From Ascaphus truei (Eukaryota > Chordata > Amphibia > Anura > Ascaphidae), in the NCBI GenBank assembly GCA_036426205.1, contig WSYH01001206.1:62001-126000 (forward strand): a stretch of DNA of 64,000 nucleotides, written 5' to 3'. Shown here piece after piece: positions 1-12,166 of the stretch. Position 1 is the stretch's first letter, and each line of letters begins with the position of its first letter. The notes below the pieces were generated by a model. It searched no databases and was not told the origin of the DNA. It saw only the letters and a list, made by a program, of their open reading frames with translations. The translations under genes and the position numbers were made by a program.

Positions 1-3000
1 ATCCGGGGGCGTCAAAGGGCGATATATACACTTTGACCCGTCTAATGGCCATGTGGATTTCCCCGCCGGACCCTACCGCAAAAAAAAGAAAGACGAAAGC
101 AGATCATTCTTACTTTTTTCATTTGCAAATGACCACTCATTGGACCAAGATCATTTATTATTTGATTTTTGGTCCACTCGACTGCGATTCCAAGGAGATT
201 AGAAGACCCCAAGACGTACGACCAAAGTGATGAATGATGTATGGACAATATTCTTTTTATTTATATAGACCCGCTAAAAGGTGTACTTGGCGCTTCACAA
301 AGAATACAGTACAGGGAATTATAATAATGCCAATTAAGTGCAGCAAAATCAGACAGTAGGAAAGAGAAAATCCCTCCCCGGAGAGGCTTGACCAATATAG
401 CGGGGATGGTGGGAGGAATAAGCGTGACGGGGATATGAATAAAGGAAGTAGCTGCAGAGGCTGGCCACGAGGGTGGGTAGGTCCTAGGAGTGACGGTGGG
501 TGTCTTTGTGGGAAAGTAGCCAGGAGGCAGGCTATTGGGATTGCTTGAGTTGTGAGTCGAGTTTTTAAAGGTTAGGTCGATTTGTATTAAATCAGATAGG
601 TAATACCATTAGCCAGGGTGAAAGATTCATCGTTGGTGGCTAGGGCGGCCTGGGTGAGCGCAGGTATGTTATATGGCCGTGTCCGGATTACGGAGAGCGT
701 ACTCCAGCCCCGCCCGGCCGGCGTCGGCCTCGCGGGTTTGTGTGTGGGTGCTTTTTTCTGCGTGTTTGTCCACCCCCCCGTTGTTGGGAGAGAGGGCGTA
801 TAAAATTAATCGGTGCAGTGTCCATGGGCAACTTTGGCATAGATGGAGGTTTTTTTTCTGAGGCGGATTATGATGATGGAGGAGAGATGAGAAATGCGGA
901 AGGAGGATTAGTTGGGAAGTTGGAGTCGAGAACAGAAACGTTTTGACTCTTACAAAGGATTGACGGAAAACAGTAAGCAGAAAAAGCAACATGGAGGGCA
1001 AGTTTGATGCTTGGAGAGAGACTACCCCAAGCTTAATTGAGGATAGAAAGAGTACAAATTATCAGAGCATTTAGAAAGTCAAGGTTCTCACAGTTGGCAG
1101 ACGTGTTGCTGTTGAAGTGCAGAGCCCAGATCTTTTAGTCTCACCTCCTAATTCTTAACCAGGTTAAATCGACAGACCCTTATATGTGACACTTAAGATG
1201 GGAAGATGAAATCAGAACTTTGTTTGAGAAACGCGGGAGACGAGGCTTGCAATCACTTAGCTCCCTGAAGATGACACGATACATAAAGCTTGTTTGGCCC
1301 CTGCAACGCACTTACCAGAACTCCCTCCTACGGTTATGTACGTGCTCCTACCTACAATTGATTGTCACTGTAAGGCTCCGCGGGGCTAGGGACTCCTTAT
1401 TCCGGAAACCGTTACTTGTTATGTCAAAGCTACTTATCTCAACGATTGTTATTTAGATTATTGGTTATTTATTTGGATTACCACATGTATTACTACGGAA
1501 GCGCTATGTACACAATGGCGCTAGAGTAAAAAAGACATACAATACCATTATTGGGGAGGCTTCATCGGGAGTGGATCGACAAGGGAGAGATTGTGTGTGT
1601 GTGTGGGTGGTAATATTTCAGCTTTTTTATGTAGGTTGATACCAACAATGAGATAAATTGTGTAACTGTACCAGAGCATTTCAGACGGTAAAATGGGGTG
1701 ATCTAAAAATGTTGGCATCTGATATATATATCTAATCTATATATTTATTTATTTAGTTTTAAGAAAATGTTTACATTCCTTCCAACAGGTTAAGATGAAG
1801 CCAAATTTGATAAAATTCCTGAGTTGCAAATTGATTTTTCTAAAGGAGACAGTTGTCTAAACTCAGGGGTTTCTTTGAAGGTTAAAACTACACCTAATGA
1901 AAGGAAGTACCAACCTCGAGTTACTGGGCCAGCGATATAATGCAGGTGGGGGCGGGGGGGGCTGCTCACAGCCCGGGGGGTCCCTTATTTTTCTGCGTAA
2001 AAGGAAGCATGGCTTAGTGATCGTATCAAACCTTTTATGATGCTCCAGCTATTCCTGCTTCCCTACAAACCTGTGCAAGCAGGGACTTGTGCCCGGGAAA
2101 AACAGGGTGGGAAGCTTACCCTCTACAATTACTGCGGTTGGAAAACATCTTTATTCTTGTGTTGCGCCTTTTTGCAGGAGGAGAAATGTGTGTTTTTATA
2201 TTTCTTCCCCCTTGTAGTTTCGCGTCAAAACGTTGACAGGCAGCACACGCCGGCAAAGACAGACGTACTAGCACCCTCAGCCTTTTCTTTAGCAGTATAA
2301 GGTCACGCTTCCCCCAACCTCTGTCTCCCCATTCTCCTCCCGCCTGTTTTTAGGTCCTGATGAGGCCTCCCGATCACCAGCAAAAGAGCCTCAAGACATT
2401 ACAATGCTAATTCCTCCACTTGCCCCCTGAGTCCTGCAACGCTGCATCCCCCGGACACCGGTTCTAGTAACAAATGAGGGAAGCCCTGGGAGGGGGGGGG
2501 GGGGGGGCACGTTGTTATACACCAGTACATGGTTTGCACTGATTGGGTGGGCTGAGCACGGAATCCATCTCCGAGAAGAAGCTTGTCAATTCTAATACGG
2601 AGTGGGGTGGTGATGCGGGGTAACCAGGGTCTGGTATCTACCAACCCTCTCACCCATATTGAGTAGGGACAGCATTTTTTTCTGATCTTATATAACACGC
2701 CTACTAGGAAGAAGGAAGGGAATGAGAGGATTTAGGGTAACCCTGTGGTATTACAGTACATTATGGTTTTCATCCTCATCTCCCTATATACCTCATTGTT
2801 TCTTATAATAGAGGTTTTTAGGTTATGCTCACGTCTGTTGAGCTCCCAGTTTCGTTTTGTACGGTGGTGGGGGCACAGAGACAATTGCAACTTGGTTAAT
2901 CAACGTCAAAGAACGCTGCGTTTCCACGCTGCCGCTGAGGCGCGTGGCGCTTAGCGCGTTTGGAGTTCAATAAAGCTCAATTGGGTCTGGCCACTCTTTA

Positions 3001-3740
3001 GCGTGGCGCCTGGCACTGGCGAGACAGGTGTGAAATTGATTTCCAGGCGTGCTGAAGGGGCAAATGACTGCAGCTATCATCAGAGCCAGTCACTGCTCGC
3101 CCCCCCCCCCCCAACTCAACGCTTGAAAAACAAACATGCCAGGAACCCGCCGAGGCGCTCAGCTTGGAGAGTTGCTGACGTCCTGGTCTGCGAGCTTTAT
3201 TTGAGCGCGCAAGCGTGCGCAGCAAGCCTAAGCCATTACCCCCACATTCCTACTTTCTCCGATCCATCATTGATGTAACAATACGGAGCACGTTTGTCTC
3301 TTTGGTTGTGTTGTGCAGAAACGAACAGTGTAGAGTGGCCCGGTGGATATAAAATGCAACAATTAGGTGGAAAACCAAGTGTGCCGGTCTTCACCAGCAG
3401 TGATTGTCACTGTCTATTTCTAGGACCAGTCACATAAAAGTCCAATAAAGTATATGGCTGTAGACTCATTTCGGCTATGCCCCCATGTTTGTGGTCTGAC
3501 CGACGGCTGCACAATGTTTGGGGGGGGGAGCATTTTGTGAGCTTCGCGTTATGCTTCTCAAGATTTTCAAAACCAAGATGTTCTTTTTTCATGGCCAAAT
3601 CTACGTTGGTCATTAAAAGGCATCACACAAGGGAAGGAGAGGGGGGCGGGAAGGCGGCAGGGGGGACCCAAGTTTTTTTTCTCTGTTTGGGGGGCAGGGA
3701 GGGGGAGGGTAGGGAAGAAGAGGGGGGAGGGAAGGAAGAG
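1..3740. other. No recognisable gene
   Basis: Both strands were read. Only short ORFs without domain-like composition are present. The stretch holds a run of 16 G at 2492-2507, a run of 13 C at 3100-3112, and a short tract near 255-300 that resembles the common amphibian 'tttatttatatag' repeat flank. The GC-rich stretch 2925-3230 has GCGC-rich segments and two oppositely oriented GCTTTATT-type motifs, possibly decayed MITE ends. No function is assigned. Confidence 0.5.
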
Positions 3741-3745
3741 CCTCC
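3623..3745. repeat. G/A-rich low-complexity tract
   Basis: Purine-rich sequence of mostly G and A lies just upstream of the truncated L1. The matching position before the second L1 copy (17040-17080) is instead a C/T-rich tract, so the tract is not part of the shared block. Confidence 0.6.
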
Positions 3746-6700
3746 CCCTCTAGGATCGACTATTTTCTAGGCACCAACAACATCCTCCAGGCATCCTCCC
3801 ACTCAAATATAGGCCCAATTACCTGGTCTGACCATGCCCCCATTGAACTCACTCGCTCTCTGCCCTTCGTAAAGAATAACCCATACAAGTGGAAGCTAAA
3901 CGACTCCCTGCTCCACTGCCCAGAAACAGAGATGTTACTTAGAGAGAAAAACTCTCTATCTTTTTTCAAATTAATAAGGGGTCAGTCTCGGCCCCAGCAA
4001 TGCTGTGGGAGGCCCATAAGGCCTCAATCAGGGGCCACCTAATCTCAGTCGTGGCCCATAAGAAAAAACAGAAACTCAAGCTTCAAAAAGACCTTACAGA
4101 TAAGATTGCGCAACTTGAACAATAGCATAAGCACACAGCCTCCAAAAAAATATTCAAACAACTAAACCAAACTAGAGCAGCCCTCAAACACACCCAACTC
4201 GAAGAGGTAGAGAGAGCACTGAGATGGTCCAGACAAAATTTTTATGACAAGGGCAACAAGGCCGATAAGCTCTTGGCCACTAAACTCAGAGGCACCCGAG
4301 TAATATCACAAATCTCTAAAATCTGCACTAAAAACGGTCAAATTTCATATATAGAGAAAGAGATAGCTCAGGAATTTGCGGATTTTTATTCGGACCTCTA
4401 CAACTTACACCCCCCTAACCATGACCCGACATCCCTCGAGACAATTACACAATACCTGGAGCACTGTAACCTCCCATCCCTCTCGAACAAGGAACTAGAC
4501 GATCTAACTAAAGAAATCTCCCAGGAGGAACTCTCAGGAGCCATTGGTTCCCTTAAATTAGCTAAAACGCCTGGCCCGGACGGGTTTACCAACGCTTATT
4601 ATAAAACATTGTTGCCGATTCTCTCCCCCTACCTCTTAGATATGTTCAACTCTTTCCTGCAAGGGGAACCGATCCCCTCTACAATCACCGCGGCAAACCT
4701 GGCAATTATCCACAAGGAGGGTAGAGACCCTCTCCTTTGTGGCAACTATAGGCCAATCTCCCTTCTGAATACCGATCTAAAACTCTATAGCAAGATCTTG
4801 GCAAACAGGCTCAACCCAATTCTCCCACGGCTCATTCATATAGATCAAGTAGGATTTGTGTCAGGTAGACAGGCCTCTGACAACACCCGCAAAATTCTGG
4901 ATATAATAGACCATGTGCGCCTCACAAGAACCAGAGCGATGATCCTTAGTCTTGACGCAGAAAAAGCATTTGACAGAATCAAATGGTCCTTCCTAGATCA
5001 AACTATGCTGAAATTTGGATTCAGTGGCCCCTTCCTGCAGGGGGTTAGAGCCCTCTACCAAAACCCAACAGCACATGTAAAAATTTCAGGGGGCTTCTCG
5101 GACCCCATTAAGATCAGAAATGGAACCCGGCAGGGTTGCCCCCTTTCCCCTTTGTTATTCGCCCTAACAATTGAACCATTAGCGAACACAATTAGGGAAG
5201 ATCAGAGCATTAAAGGTATTAGAATTGGCGAAACAGAATACAAAATCTCTTTATTTGCTGATCATGTGATCCTGACCTTCGCGGACCCCCAAGTCTCCAT
5301 CCCCAATCTCCAAAGAGTGCTATCCCAATTCAGCACTGTATCTGACTACAAAGTCAATATGGACAAGTCAGAAGCAATAAACGTATCCTTATTAGACCAG
5401 GAATGGAGACTCCTACAAGCTAACTATAAATATCGATGGAGCACTACCCATATTAAATACCTAGGAGTCAGAATCTCAAGCACCTATAGCTCCCTATACC
5501 AATCCAACTACCCCCCCTTGTTTGACAAAATCAAAAAAGACCTGGAGAAAAGGAAAAAGCTCCAAATTTCCTGGTTTGGAAGAATTATATCAATAAAAAT
5601 GAATGTCCTGCCGAGACTTCTTTATTTCTTCCAAACACTCCCTGTCCCCGTCCCAATTGCAGCCCTGAAACATATCCAGGCCCTTATGTTCCAATTCATT
5701 TGGAATGATAAACGGCCAAGAATACCAAGGTCTGTGATGTTGTCCCCCAAGACAAGAGGAGGTGTGGGGGTCCCCGACGTGATCAGATACTATTCGGCGG
5801 CCCAGTTGAAGCAGGCTGTGGTTTGGAACTACGACCCGGCCTCCACCTGCTGGCTAGCGATCGAATCACATCATGCTGCACCTGCCACCCTCCAGGTCCA
5901 TCTCTGGTCTCCTGTGGGAAGGGAGGGAGGACCACGGCGATTCGCTCTGGGGGTAATGAGATGCACATGGGATGTCTGGCTCAAGAACAAAGGGAAATAT
6001 GGCCTGCTAGCTACCCCATCCCAACTTACCCCCATCTTTGGAAACCCACACTTCCCGTCTGGGTGCTCCAAAAAACAATTCGACCAATTCCAAGGTCTAG
6101 GAATAAGGCTGATTGCCGATCTGCTGAAAAATGAGGAGATCCTCTCCTTCCAAGAACTCCACGACAAACATAAACACCAAGGTCTCCATCTGTTCAAATT
6201 TTTGCAAATTAGGCACTTCCTTCTATCCCTAGCCCCAAACGCTAAATTCCCCCCATTAACCAGGTTTGAATCCCTTTGCGGCAAGGGCTCCTACCAGAGA
6301 GGTTTGATCTCAGAGATCTATAGGGGGATGGAGTCGGCAACCAGCCAGCCAATCCACAAGTATATGCAAAAATGGCCAGAGGACCTCAATGTACAAATAG
6401 ATATGGACGAGTGGGAGGATATCTGGGAGTTGGTCACAAAGACCTCAATCTGTACAGTGACAAAAGAGAACATATATAAAATACTATTCCAGTGGTACCT
6501 GACCCCGGCTAGGCTGAGCCAGATCTTCCCCGGCACTCCCGACCTGTGCTGGAGGGGATGTGGCCAAAAGGGGGACATGGCCCACATTTGGTGGTCATAT
6601 CCGCTAGGACTAGGCCTGCATTAGGCCGTCCTCGTACTGATGGAAAGGGAGGAAGAAAACAGAGTTCCCCCATCCCCCCCCCAACCCCCCCCCCCCCCAG

Positions 6701-6880
6701 TATGTCTTCCCCCCTCCCCTTAGACCTTCCTCCCCCTCCCACACCAACTGAAAAATACCCATTTTGGGACAACATGTTGTTTAACTCAGTTGAAAAATCT
6801 TGTCATGTTCCTATGACATTGTCGTTATCATTTGGATGTATGTTGTTCTCAATAAAAAAAAAGTGATATAAAAAAAAATA
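3742..6880 (+). mobile_element. L1 (Tx1-like) LINE, 5'-truncated
   Basis: This is the 3' half of an L1-type non-LTR retrotransposon. It begins inside the endonuclease domain, continues through the full reverse transcriptase and C-terminal region, and has a 3' UTR with C-rich tracts ending in two A-runs near 6848-6880 after an AATAAA-like signal. Family knowledge: L1/Tx1 elements copy by target-primed reverse transcription, and 5' truncation is typical. No target-site duplication was found; the 3' end abuts a PLE fragment directly. A second copy lies at 17081-20275. Confidence 0.9.
3782..6624 (+). pseudogene. L1 ORF2 remnant: endonuclease end, reverse transcriptase, C-terminal domain
   Basis: The first part (frame of 3782) ends in the endonuclease signature SDHAPIEL. 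A frameshift near 3980 moves to the main frame, which has a TAG at 4123-4125 and is then open from 4126 to 6624. In the 783-residue stretch from 4273, reverse transcriptase motifs are clear: PGPDGF (100-105), GNYRPISLLN (157-166), LDAEKAFD (227-234) and GTRQGCPLSP (284-293). The catalytic box reads FADH (328-331), where the family has FADD/YADD, so one metal-binding aspartate is lost (codon 5263-5265). The C-terminal zinc-knuckle-like region CWRGCGQKGDMAH is followed by WWSYP, where related proteins have WxCP, so the last cysteine also appears lost. The 4273 start is a TTG and is not a real start. Dead copy; similarity to Tx1-clade ORF2 is by recognition. Confidence 0.9.
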
Positions 6881-7810
6881 CAATGTAGCATTAATACCAT
6901 GTTCGTGTATAATGCTTGTGTATAAGGCCTCCACGTCCATACTGATAAGAAGTGTTTCGTCATCAATTAAATTACAACATCATCAATTCTTGTCAGAATG
7001 TCCGTGGTGTCTCTCAAATAAGACGGGAGAGCTACCACGAATGGTCTCAATACTTTGTCTAAATATACACTTGCTTGTTCACTCAAATTGTTAATCCCAG
7101 AGACGATTGGTCGTCCCGGGGGTGGATTGACGAGTTTATGGATTTTGGGGAGACTATAGAATGTAGCTATCTTAGGGACCTTGTTGTACATACCATTAAA
7201 TTCTCGTTTGTTGATAACTTTATCTGCTAGGCCTGTGTTCAGGATGGTAAGTAGTTCTTGATTATATTGAATAGTTGGGTCTTTACAGAGGACCTCATAG
7301 CAGGTTTGGTCAGACAGTAGTCTAAGATTTTCTTTAGGGCTCTCTTTCCAAAATAACGATGTTCCCCCCTTTGTCAGAGGGTTTAATCACTATAGACGGG
7401 TTGGAGCGTAGGTCATTCAAAGCTTCTCTTTCATGAACACTAAGGTTGCCAGTATTCTTGGCATATCTAATATTCTCCAAATCGGTAACAACCAACTTGG
7501 TGAATACCTCCACATTGGGACAAGTCCCCGGTGGGGGGATAAAAGTAGCTCTAGGTTTCAAGTCAGTGTATGGCCCTTCGCCGATGGGTCTATTCGACTC
7601 TTCTTTGAGTGAGGCAAGGTTAGAGAGGTTCTCACGGTCTAGTTGGTCTAGGTCAGGTTGACCCAGGTTCTTATAGATTAAATCCTCTCTACGTTTAAAG
7701 AACTTGTGTAACAATAAATTGCGACCGAAGAGATTAACATCTTTCACGCACTCGAAGATATTAAGGTCAGATGTGGGAGAGAATGAGAGGCCCTTGGAGA
7801 GTACATTCAA
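6881..7810 (-). pseudogene. PLE-A ORF, central part and start of reverse transcriptase
   Basis: Minus-strand frames 7810-7334 and 7191-6967 carry the region before the RT and the RT start. The hallmark YSLPKIHK...PPGRPIVSG is at 7150-7080. A frameshift near 6965 leads to SMDVEALYTSI, the RT motif A containing the first catalytic aspartate, on the minus strand between 6881 and 6960. The sequence is cut there. Family knowledge: Penelope RTs have LPKIHK, PPGRPI and DVxSLYTNI-like motifs. The fragment lacks motifs B-E and the GIY-YIG endonuclease, so it cannot be functional. Confidence 0.85.
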
Positions 7811-8205
7811 GTGGAAATCATCAAGAACTATTGACGAGAGATTAATGACTTGACTGTTCTCCTCCTGAGATGTTGTTAATATTGACGTCTCCTTCTCGAC
7901 CTCCTCCTCCCTCTTTGACCTCTGAAACCCAATACGTCTCTGTCTCGAAGATCGACTCCTCCTACCCCTTCTTGTCTTTGATTTGGATTTGGAAAGGGGA
8001 TTTGGCTGTCTGTGTCCTTGCCTAAAAAAGATGTTTTACCTCCTTCAACTCCTGTGTGTCGTGGTTCTAATTCACCCTCATCGTTAGAGGTATCCCAGTC
8101 AGTGCTAGAGTCATTGGGTGTGGGTCTGAATGGTTTCTTAGGGTTGTTATGCTTAAAGACATATCCCTCTGTATAATCTTTTTTGTCACGTAAATATTTT
8201 CGCTT

Positions 8206-8685
8206 TTAACGTGCTTTAAGATCATTTGTAAATTTCGATACATTGTTTTGAAATTTGATCTCAAGTGCGACAAATTCATCACATTCTTTCCATGTTGGGA
8301 CATCGATAAGACATTTGTTAAGTTCTTCGGTTGTAGTGGCCAGTTTCTCTTTTTCGTGTGTTACAATCAATTCCATTAAGTTTATTGCACACTGAGTTAA
8401 GATCTTTTCCCATGATTTAAGGAAATCCCCTTCTGTAGATGGAGCTGATGAAGCCAAATTCACCCGCAATCCCCTAGGTGTTATATTATTTTGAAGGTAA
8501 TTTTCAATGCTAGTGATTTCCCACCACATTTTTGCCTGTTTAATGCATAAACGTTCAAGATTAATAAAATAACTTTTAATGTCATCATTAGTGGAAGAAT
8601 TGATACTAGTCTCAGATGAAAACACATCGCTGGCTTCTTTTTGCCATGTAGAGAAATCTGAGATGGTTGTCAGGAAGCCTGCCAT
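8206..8685 (-). pseudogene. PLE-A ORF, N-terminal part
   Basis: A 159-residue open stretch begins with Met at 8685 and ends at 8206. It is rich in charged and hydrophobic residues without a recognised domain. Its place just downstream of the PLE 5' region and just upstream of recognisable PLE sequence makes it the likely N-terminal region of the polyprotein. Coding resemblance continues in other frames below 8206, so the ORF is broken by frameshifts. N-terminal regions of PLE proteins are poorly conserved, so this rests on position. Confidence 0.6.
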
Positions 8686-9198
8686 ATTAAAAGGACGTGC
8701 TAAGAGCTATAAGAATGCGGGGTAACCGCTAGTCATATGAGATAATGGGGAGTAGGGAAAGGAGGGGATAAGCTCTAGCTACTTTCTGTGAGATGGTGCC
8801 AGGGGTGAAGGAGTCATGGAACAAACAACTACACTTGCCTAGACAAGTAAAAGAACCCCTATGAACAAGCACTCATATAATGGTGGGTACAAATAATTAA
8901 AAATGACCTTTATTAGTGTATATGGGTGTAAATAGTGAAGGGCTAAACACACAACACAATTAAAAAAGTATTAAACAAGCTACCTCCCAGTCATAGTAGA
9001 AGACTGGTAGAGGTTGGGACTGGTAGAGGTTGACTGGGATACCTCTAACGATGAGGGTGAATTAGAACCACAACACACAGGAGTTGAAGGAGGTAAAACA
9101 TCTTTTTTAGGCAAGGACACAGACAGCCAAATCCCCTTTCCAAATCCAAATCAAAGACAAGAAGGGGTAAGAGGAGTCGATCTTCGAGACAGAGACGT

Positions 9199-9781
9199 AT
9201 GGGGTTTCAGAGGTCAAGGAGGGAGGAGGAGGTCGAGAAGGAGACGTTGATATTAACAACATCTCAGGAGGAGAACAGTCAAGTCATTAATCTCTCGTCA
9301 ATAGTACTTGATGATTTCCACTTGAATGTACTCTCCAAGGGCCTCTCATTCTCTCCCACATCTGACCTTAATATCTTCGAGTGCGTGAAAGATGTTAATC
9401 TCTTCGGTCGCAATTTATTGTTACACAAGTTCTTTAAACGTAGAGAGGATTTCATCTATAAGAACCTGGGTCAACCTGACCTAGACCAACTAGACCGTGA
9501 GAACCTCTCTAACCTTGCCTCACTCGAAGAAGAGTCGAGTAGACCCATCGGACTTGAAACCTAGAGCTACTTTTATCCCCCCACCGGGGACTTGTCCCAA
9601 TGTGGAGGTATTCACCAAGTTGGTTGTTACCGATTTGGAGAAAATTAGATATGCCAAGAATACTGGCAACCTTAGTGTTCATGAAAGAGAAGCTTTGAAT
9701 GACCTACGCTCCAACCCGTCTATAGTGATTAAACCCTCTGACAAAGGGGGGAACATCGTTATTTTGGAAAGAGAGCCCTAA
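9199..9781 (+). pseudogene. PLE-A ORF, region before the RT (broken)
   Basis: Two overlapping frames (9199-9564 and 9497-9781) together encode the segment found on the minus strand at 7810-7334, with a frameshift near 9550. Residues such as LSVHEREALNDL and IVIKPSDKGGNIV near the end match the conserved PLE region just upstream of the RT fingers. A stop occurs at 9779-9781, and the reading then resumes at 9924 in another frame. Non-functional remnant. Confidence 0.75.
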
Positions 9782-9923
9782 AAAAAATCTTAGACTACTG
9801 TCTCACCAAACCTGCTATGAGGTCCTCTGTAAAGACCCAACTATTCAATATAATCAAGAACTACTTACCATCCTGAACACAGGCCTAGCAGATAAAGTTA
9901 TCAACAAACGAGAATTTAATGGT

Positions 9924-10883
9924 ATGTACAACAAGGTCCCTAAGATAGCTACTTTCTATAGTCTCCCCAAAATCCATAAGCTCATCAATCCACCCCCGGG
10001 ACGACCAATCGTCATACATGGCCTTCCAACTGGCCAATTTTTAAGAGTTAAAAGAAACTGCTCTAATGATGATGAATTCGAATTACAAGCACAGTCCATG
10101 CGCCAACACTTCCTTGCAAGAGGCTACAGTAAGAATAGCGTGAAGAAAGCATATAACAGAGCTAAAAAAACACAACGAGCATCATTGTTGAACCCCAACC
10201 CTAAACCACGTGAGCGGAAGATCATTCGCCTTATTGGCACTTATAACAGACAATGGCAAAATATCTTTGACATTGTCAACAAGCACTGGCATGTTCTCTT
10301 AGAGAATACTGATCTTCGGGAAGTCCTAAAACCTAGACCCACTATGGTCAGTAGAAGATCTACTAACATCAGAGATCTTCTAGTTCATAGCCATCTTGAA
10401 CCCATTACCCCATTCACCTGGCTAGATAAGAGATCTCCAGGTAACTACAAATGCCAGGGCTGCCGTGCGTGTCAATACGCTCAAGTTTCTAAAACTTTTG
10501 GGAATTGGGACGATAGTAGAACATTCAAAATGCGAAGCTTTGTGAACTGTAGTACCACAGGCGTGATCTATCAAGCCATATGTACATGTGGTAAAAAATA
10601 TGTGGGGAAAACCAGCCAACAGCTTAGACGCAGGGTCCTAGAACACATAGGGACAATTCAAAATAAATCTTACACCCCACTCGCCAAACATGTTAATGGT
10701 GCCCATGGAGGTGACACTTCGAACCTATGCTTTAAGAGTATATACCAACTCCCTGAAACCATCAGAAGGGGTGACTGGGACAGAGAGCTCCTTAAAAAGG
10801 AAGCAAAATGGATTTATACCCTGGGGACTCTTTATCCTCAGGGCCTGAATGAGGAATTTATGTTTGCCCCCTTTATTGGCTAA
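9924..10883 (+). pseudogene. PLE-A RT start fused by deletion to RT end plus GIY-YIG endonuclease
   Basis: An open frame of 319 residues. Residues 1-30 are the RT opening (LPKIHK 14-19, PPGRPIV 24-30). Residue 31 onward (IHGLPTGQFLRVKRNC) belongs to the thumb end of the RT, so motifs A to D are missing. A linker follows, then a cysteine cluster (C177, C180, C183) that fits the zinc-finger-like element before PLE endonucleases. The GIY-YIG domain follows: GVIYQAICTCGKKYVGKT at 213-230, arginines after it, and KKEAKWIYTLG near the end with the expected glutamate. The endonuclease part looks intact. The frame is open across the deletion, so an RT-less protein could in principle be made, but no promoter is visible. 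The domain call is firm; expression is not implied. Confidence 0.85.
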
Positions 10884-11313
10884 GACCCTGTCTGCCATGG
10901 TTCACCATTTACCTTACATCAAGTAGAATGGACTAGTATTTCAATCACATCCATCTGCTACGTCTATTTATCTGATCTAGATCATCTTCAGGTCTGTTTG
11001 TTCTGCGGGATACGTCTGAATTATAACGTTTAAACCCTATTGGTGCGTTGTCTTTATTTCTATTATTATATGAATTTTCCCCACCCACCAAACTGATCCA
11101 CTCGTTTTCGTAACTATTTACTTACCTGTATCTGAAGGGTCTGCATCTGATTAGTGTTTCATCAGTAAGCCAGCCACTATACATTCACCAGTAATAATTA
11201 TCAACATAACACATCTCTTTAATATAATAGACTGATATACTTACCCTAGCGCCATCATTGCCATGGCAACGCCTGACTATTTAAACTCCTGGCTACCGTA
11301 GAGGCGGGGCCAC

Positions 11314-11341
11314 CTTGAGAAAGCGTCAGCGTGACGCGAAA
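11314..11341 (+). ncRNA. Hammerhead-like hairpin of PLE-A terminal region
   Basis: CTTGAGAAA (11314-11322) is followed by a perfect 6-bp stem, GCGTCA/TGACGC, with loop GCG (11323-11337), then GAAA (11338-11341). PLE terminal repeats are known to carry hammerhead ribozymes, whose core is CUGANGA-stem II-GAAA. Here the first half reads CUUGAGAAA, so a strict core match is lacking. The same arrangement with different stems occurs in other PLEs in this window. Confidence 0.5.
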
Positions 11342-11787
11342 TGATTGTCGGTGGTGGGCGCTCCTCTGTGACGTCAGCACACGTGTTGGTGCGGCGGCGT
11401 CTAGTGTTATTCCTTCACTGGCTTTAGCAGTGCGGAGGTCTGCTGTTGCATCAGTCAGGGGCCTACCCCACCCGGCAATTTAACGTTCTGTGGTGTTCAT
11501 GAATACACCACGCAGAGTGGAGCTCTGCAGGCGCCGTTCTATCGGAGCTGTGATCGATTGTCCTTAGATAGCAGCCACCCAGGTATCATTCTATTTCTAC
11601 TATAATATTACCGAGGGGCTGTAGGGCATCAATCACTACTCCCATACCGCACAGACAGATCGCATATACCCAGCGATCTGTATTCAGCAACTGTGTACCA
11701 GGTGTGGAGCCATGAATGACTTAATATATATAGGGCAGCTAATGAACTACTATTCAACTTAGTTAGACCACTGAGCAGCTGCACCTC

Positions 11788-11898
11788 ACACACAAGTCGC
11801 GGATACCAAGCGACCCTTCTGTAGGCATCTGTATACCACCTACACACAAGTCGCAGATACCAAGCGACCCTTCTGTAGGCATCTGTATACCACCTACA
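11788..11898 (+). repeat. Two-unit tandem repeat, period 54
   Basis: The units CACAAGTCGCNGATACCAAG...GTATACCACCTA are repeated nearly exactly. The unit is in the tail of the PLE-A block and is present again near 25225-25345. Confidence 0.75.
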
Positions 11899-11966
11899 AT
11901 GTTTTAAATCACTCCCTGTCACACCAATATGCATTTATGGACCAGATAGCCTCTTCAATCCACTTA

Positions 11967-12166
11967 CACTGGCGACACGTTTTATTGAAGCACGGCTAGC
12001 ACCACAAGCCGGGGGATGCCCCGACGTGCTAGCCGCACTCCCTCAGCGTGCCGCGCATCACCGATGCGCAGTCACGCGTCATCGGGTGCCTGCGCCCCCT
12101 GCACGCGCATCCAGGGCTCCCCGAGGGAGCCCTGGTGTCCCGCGATGTGGGGGACGCCCCTCCCCA
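11967..12166 (+). mobile_element. GC-rich MITE (TA-target family), truncated
   Basis: It begins CACTGGCGACACGTTTTATT directly after a TA (11965-11966). The GC-rich interior matches the MITEs at 25414-25775 and 37884-38243. The right half is absent: similarity stops near 12166. Confidence 0.75.

Larger units (their letters stand above)
6881..9010 (-). mobile_element. Penelope-like element family A, minus-strand copy, 3'-truncated
   Basis: Read on the minus strand, this is a PLE from its 5' region (about 9005 down to 8700), through the N-terminal ORF, to the reverse transcriptase. It stops just after RT motif A, where it meets the L1 tail at 6880. It forms one arm of an inverted repeat with the plus-strand copy: 7107-8100 pairs with about 9040-10008. 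Its 5' segment recurs alone at 32315 and 59007. Confidence 0.85.
9027..11640 (+). mobile_element. Penelope-like element family A, plus-strand copy with internal RT deletion
   Basis: A PLE fragment starts head-to-head with the minus-strand copy. It keeps part of the N-terminal region, the LPKIHK start of the RT, then jumps to the RT end, linker and GIY-YIG endonuclease, followed by a 3' UTR and terminal segment with a hammerhead-like hairpin at 11314. A small repeat, ACTGGTAGAGGTTG, sits at the head-to-head junction (about 9003-9035). The same deletion occurs in the copy at 22385-25100. Confidence 0.85.

Noticed and set aside
5783..6587. Minus-strand ORFs of 60-137 residues
   Set aside because: Shadows of L1 ORF2.
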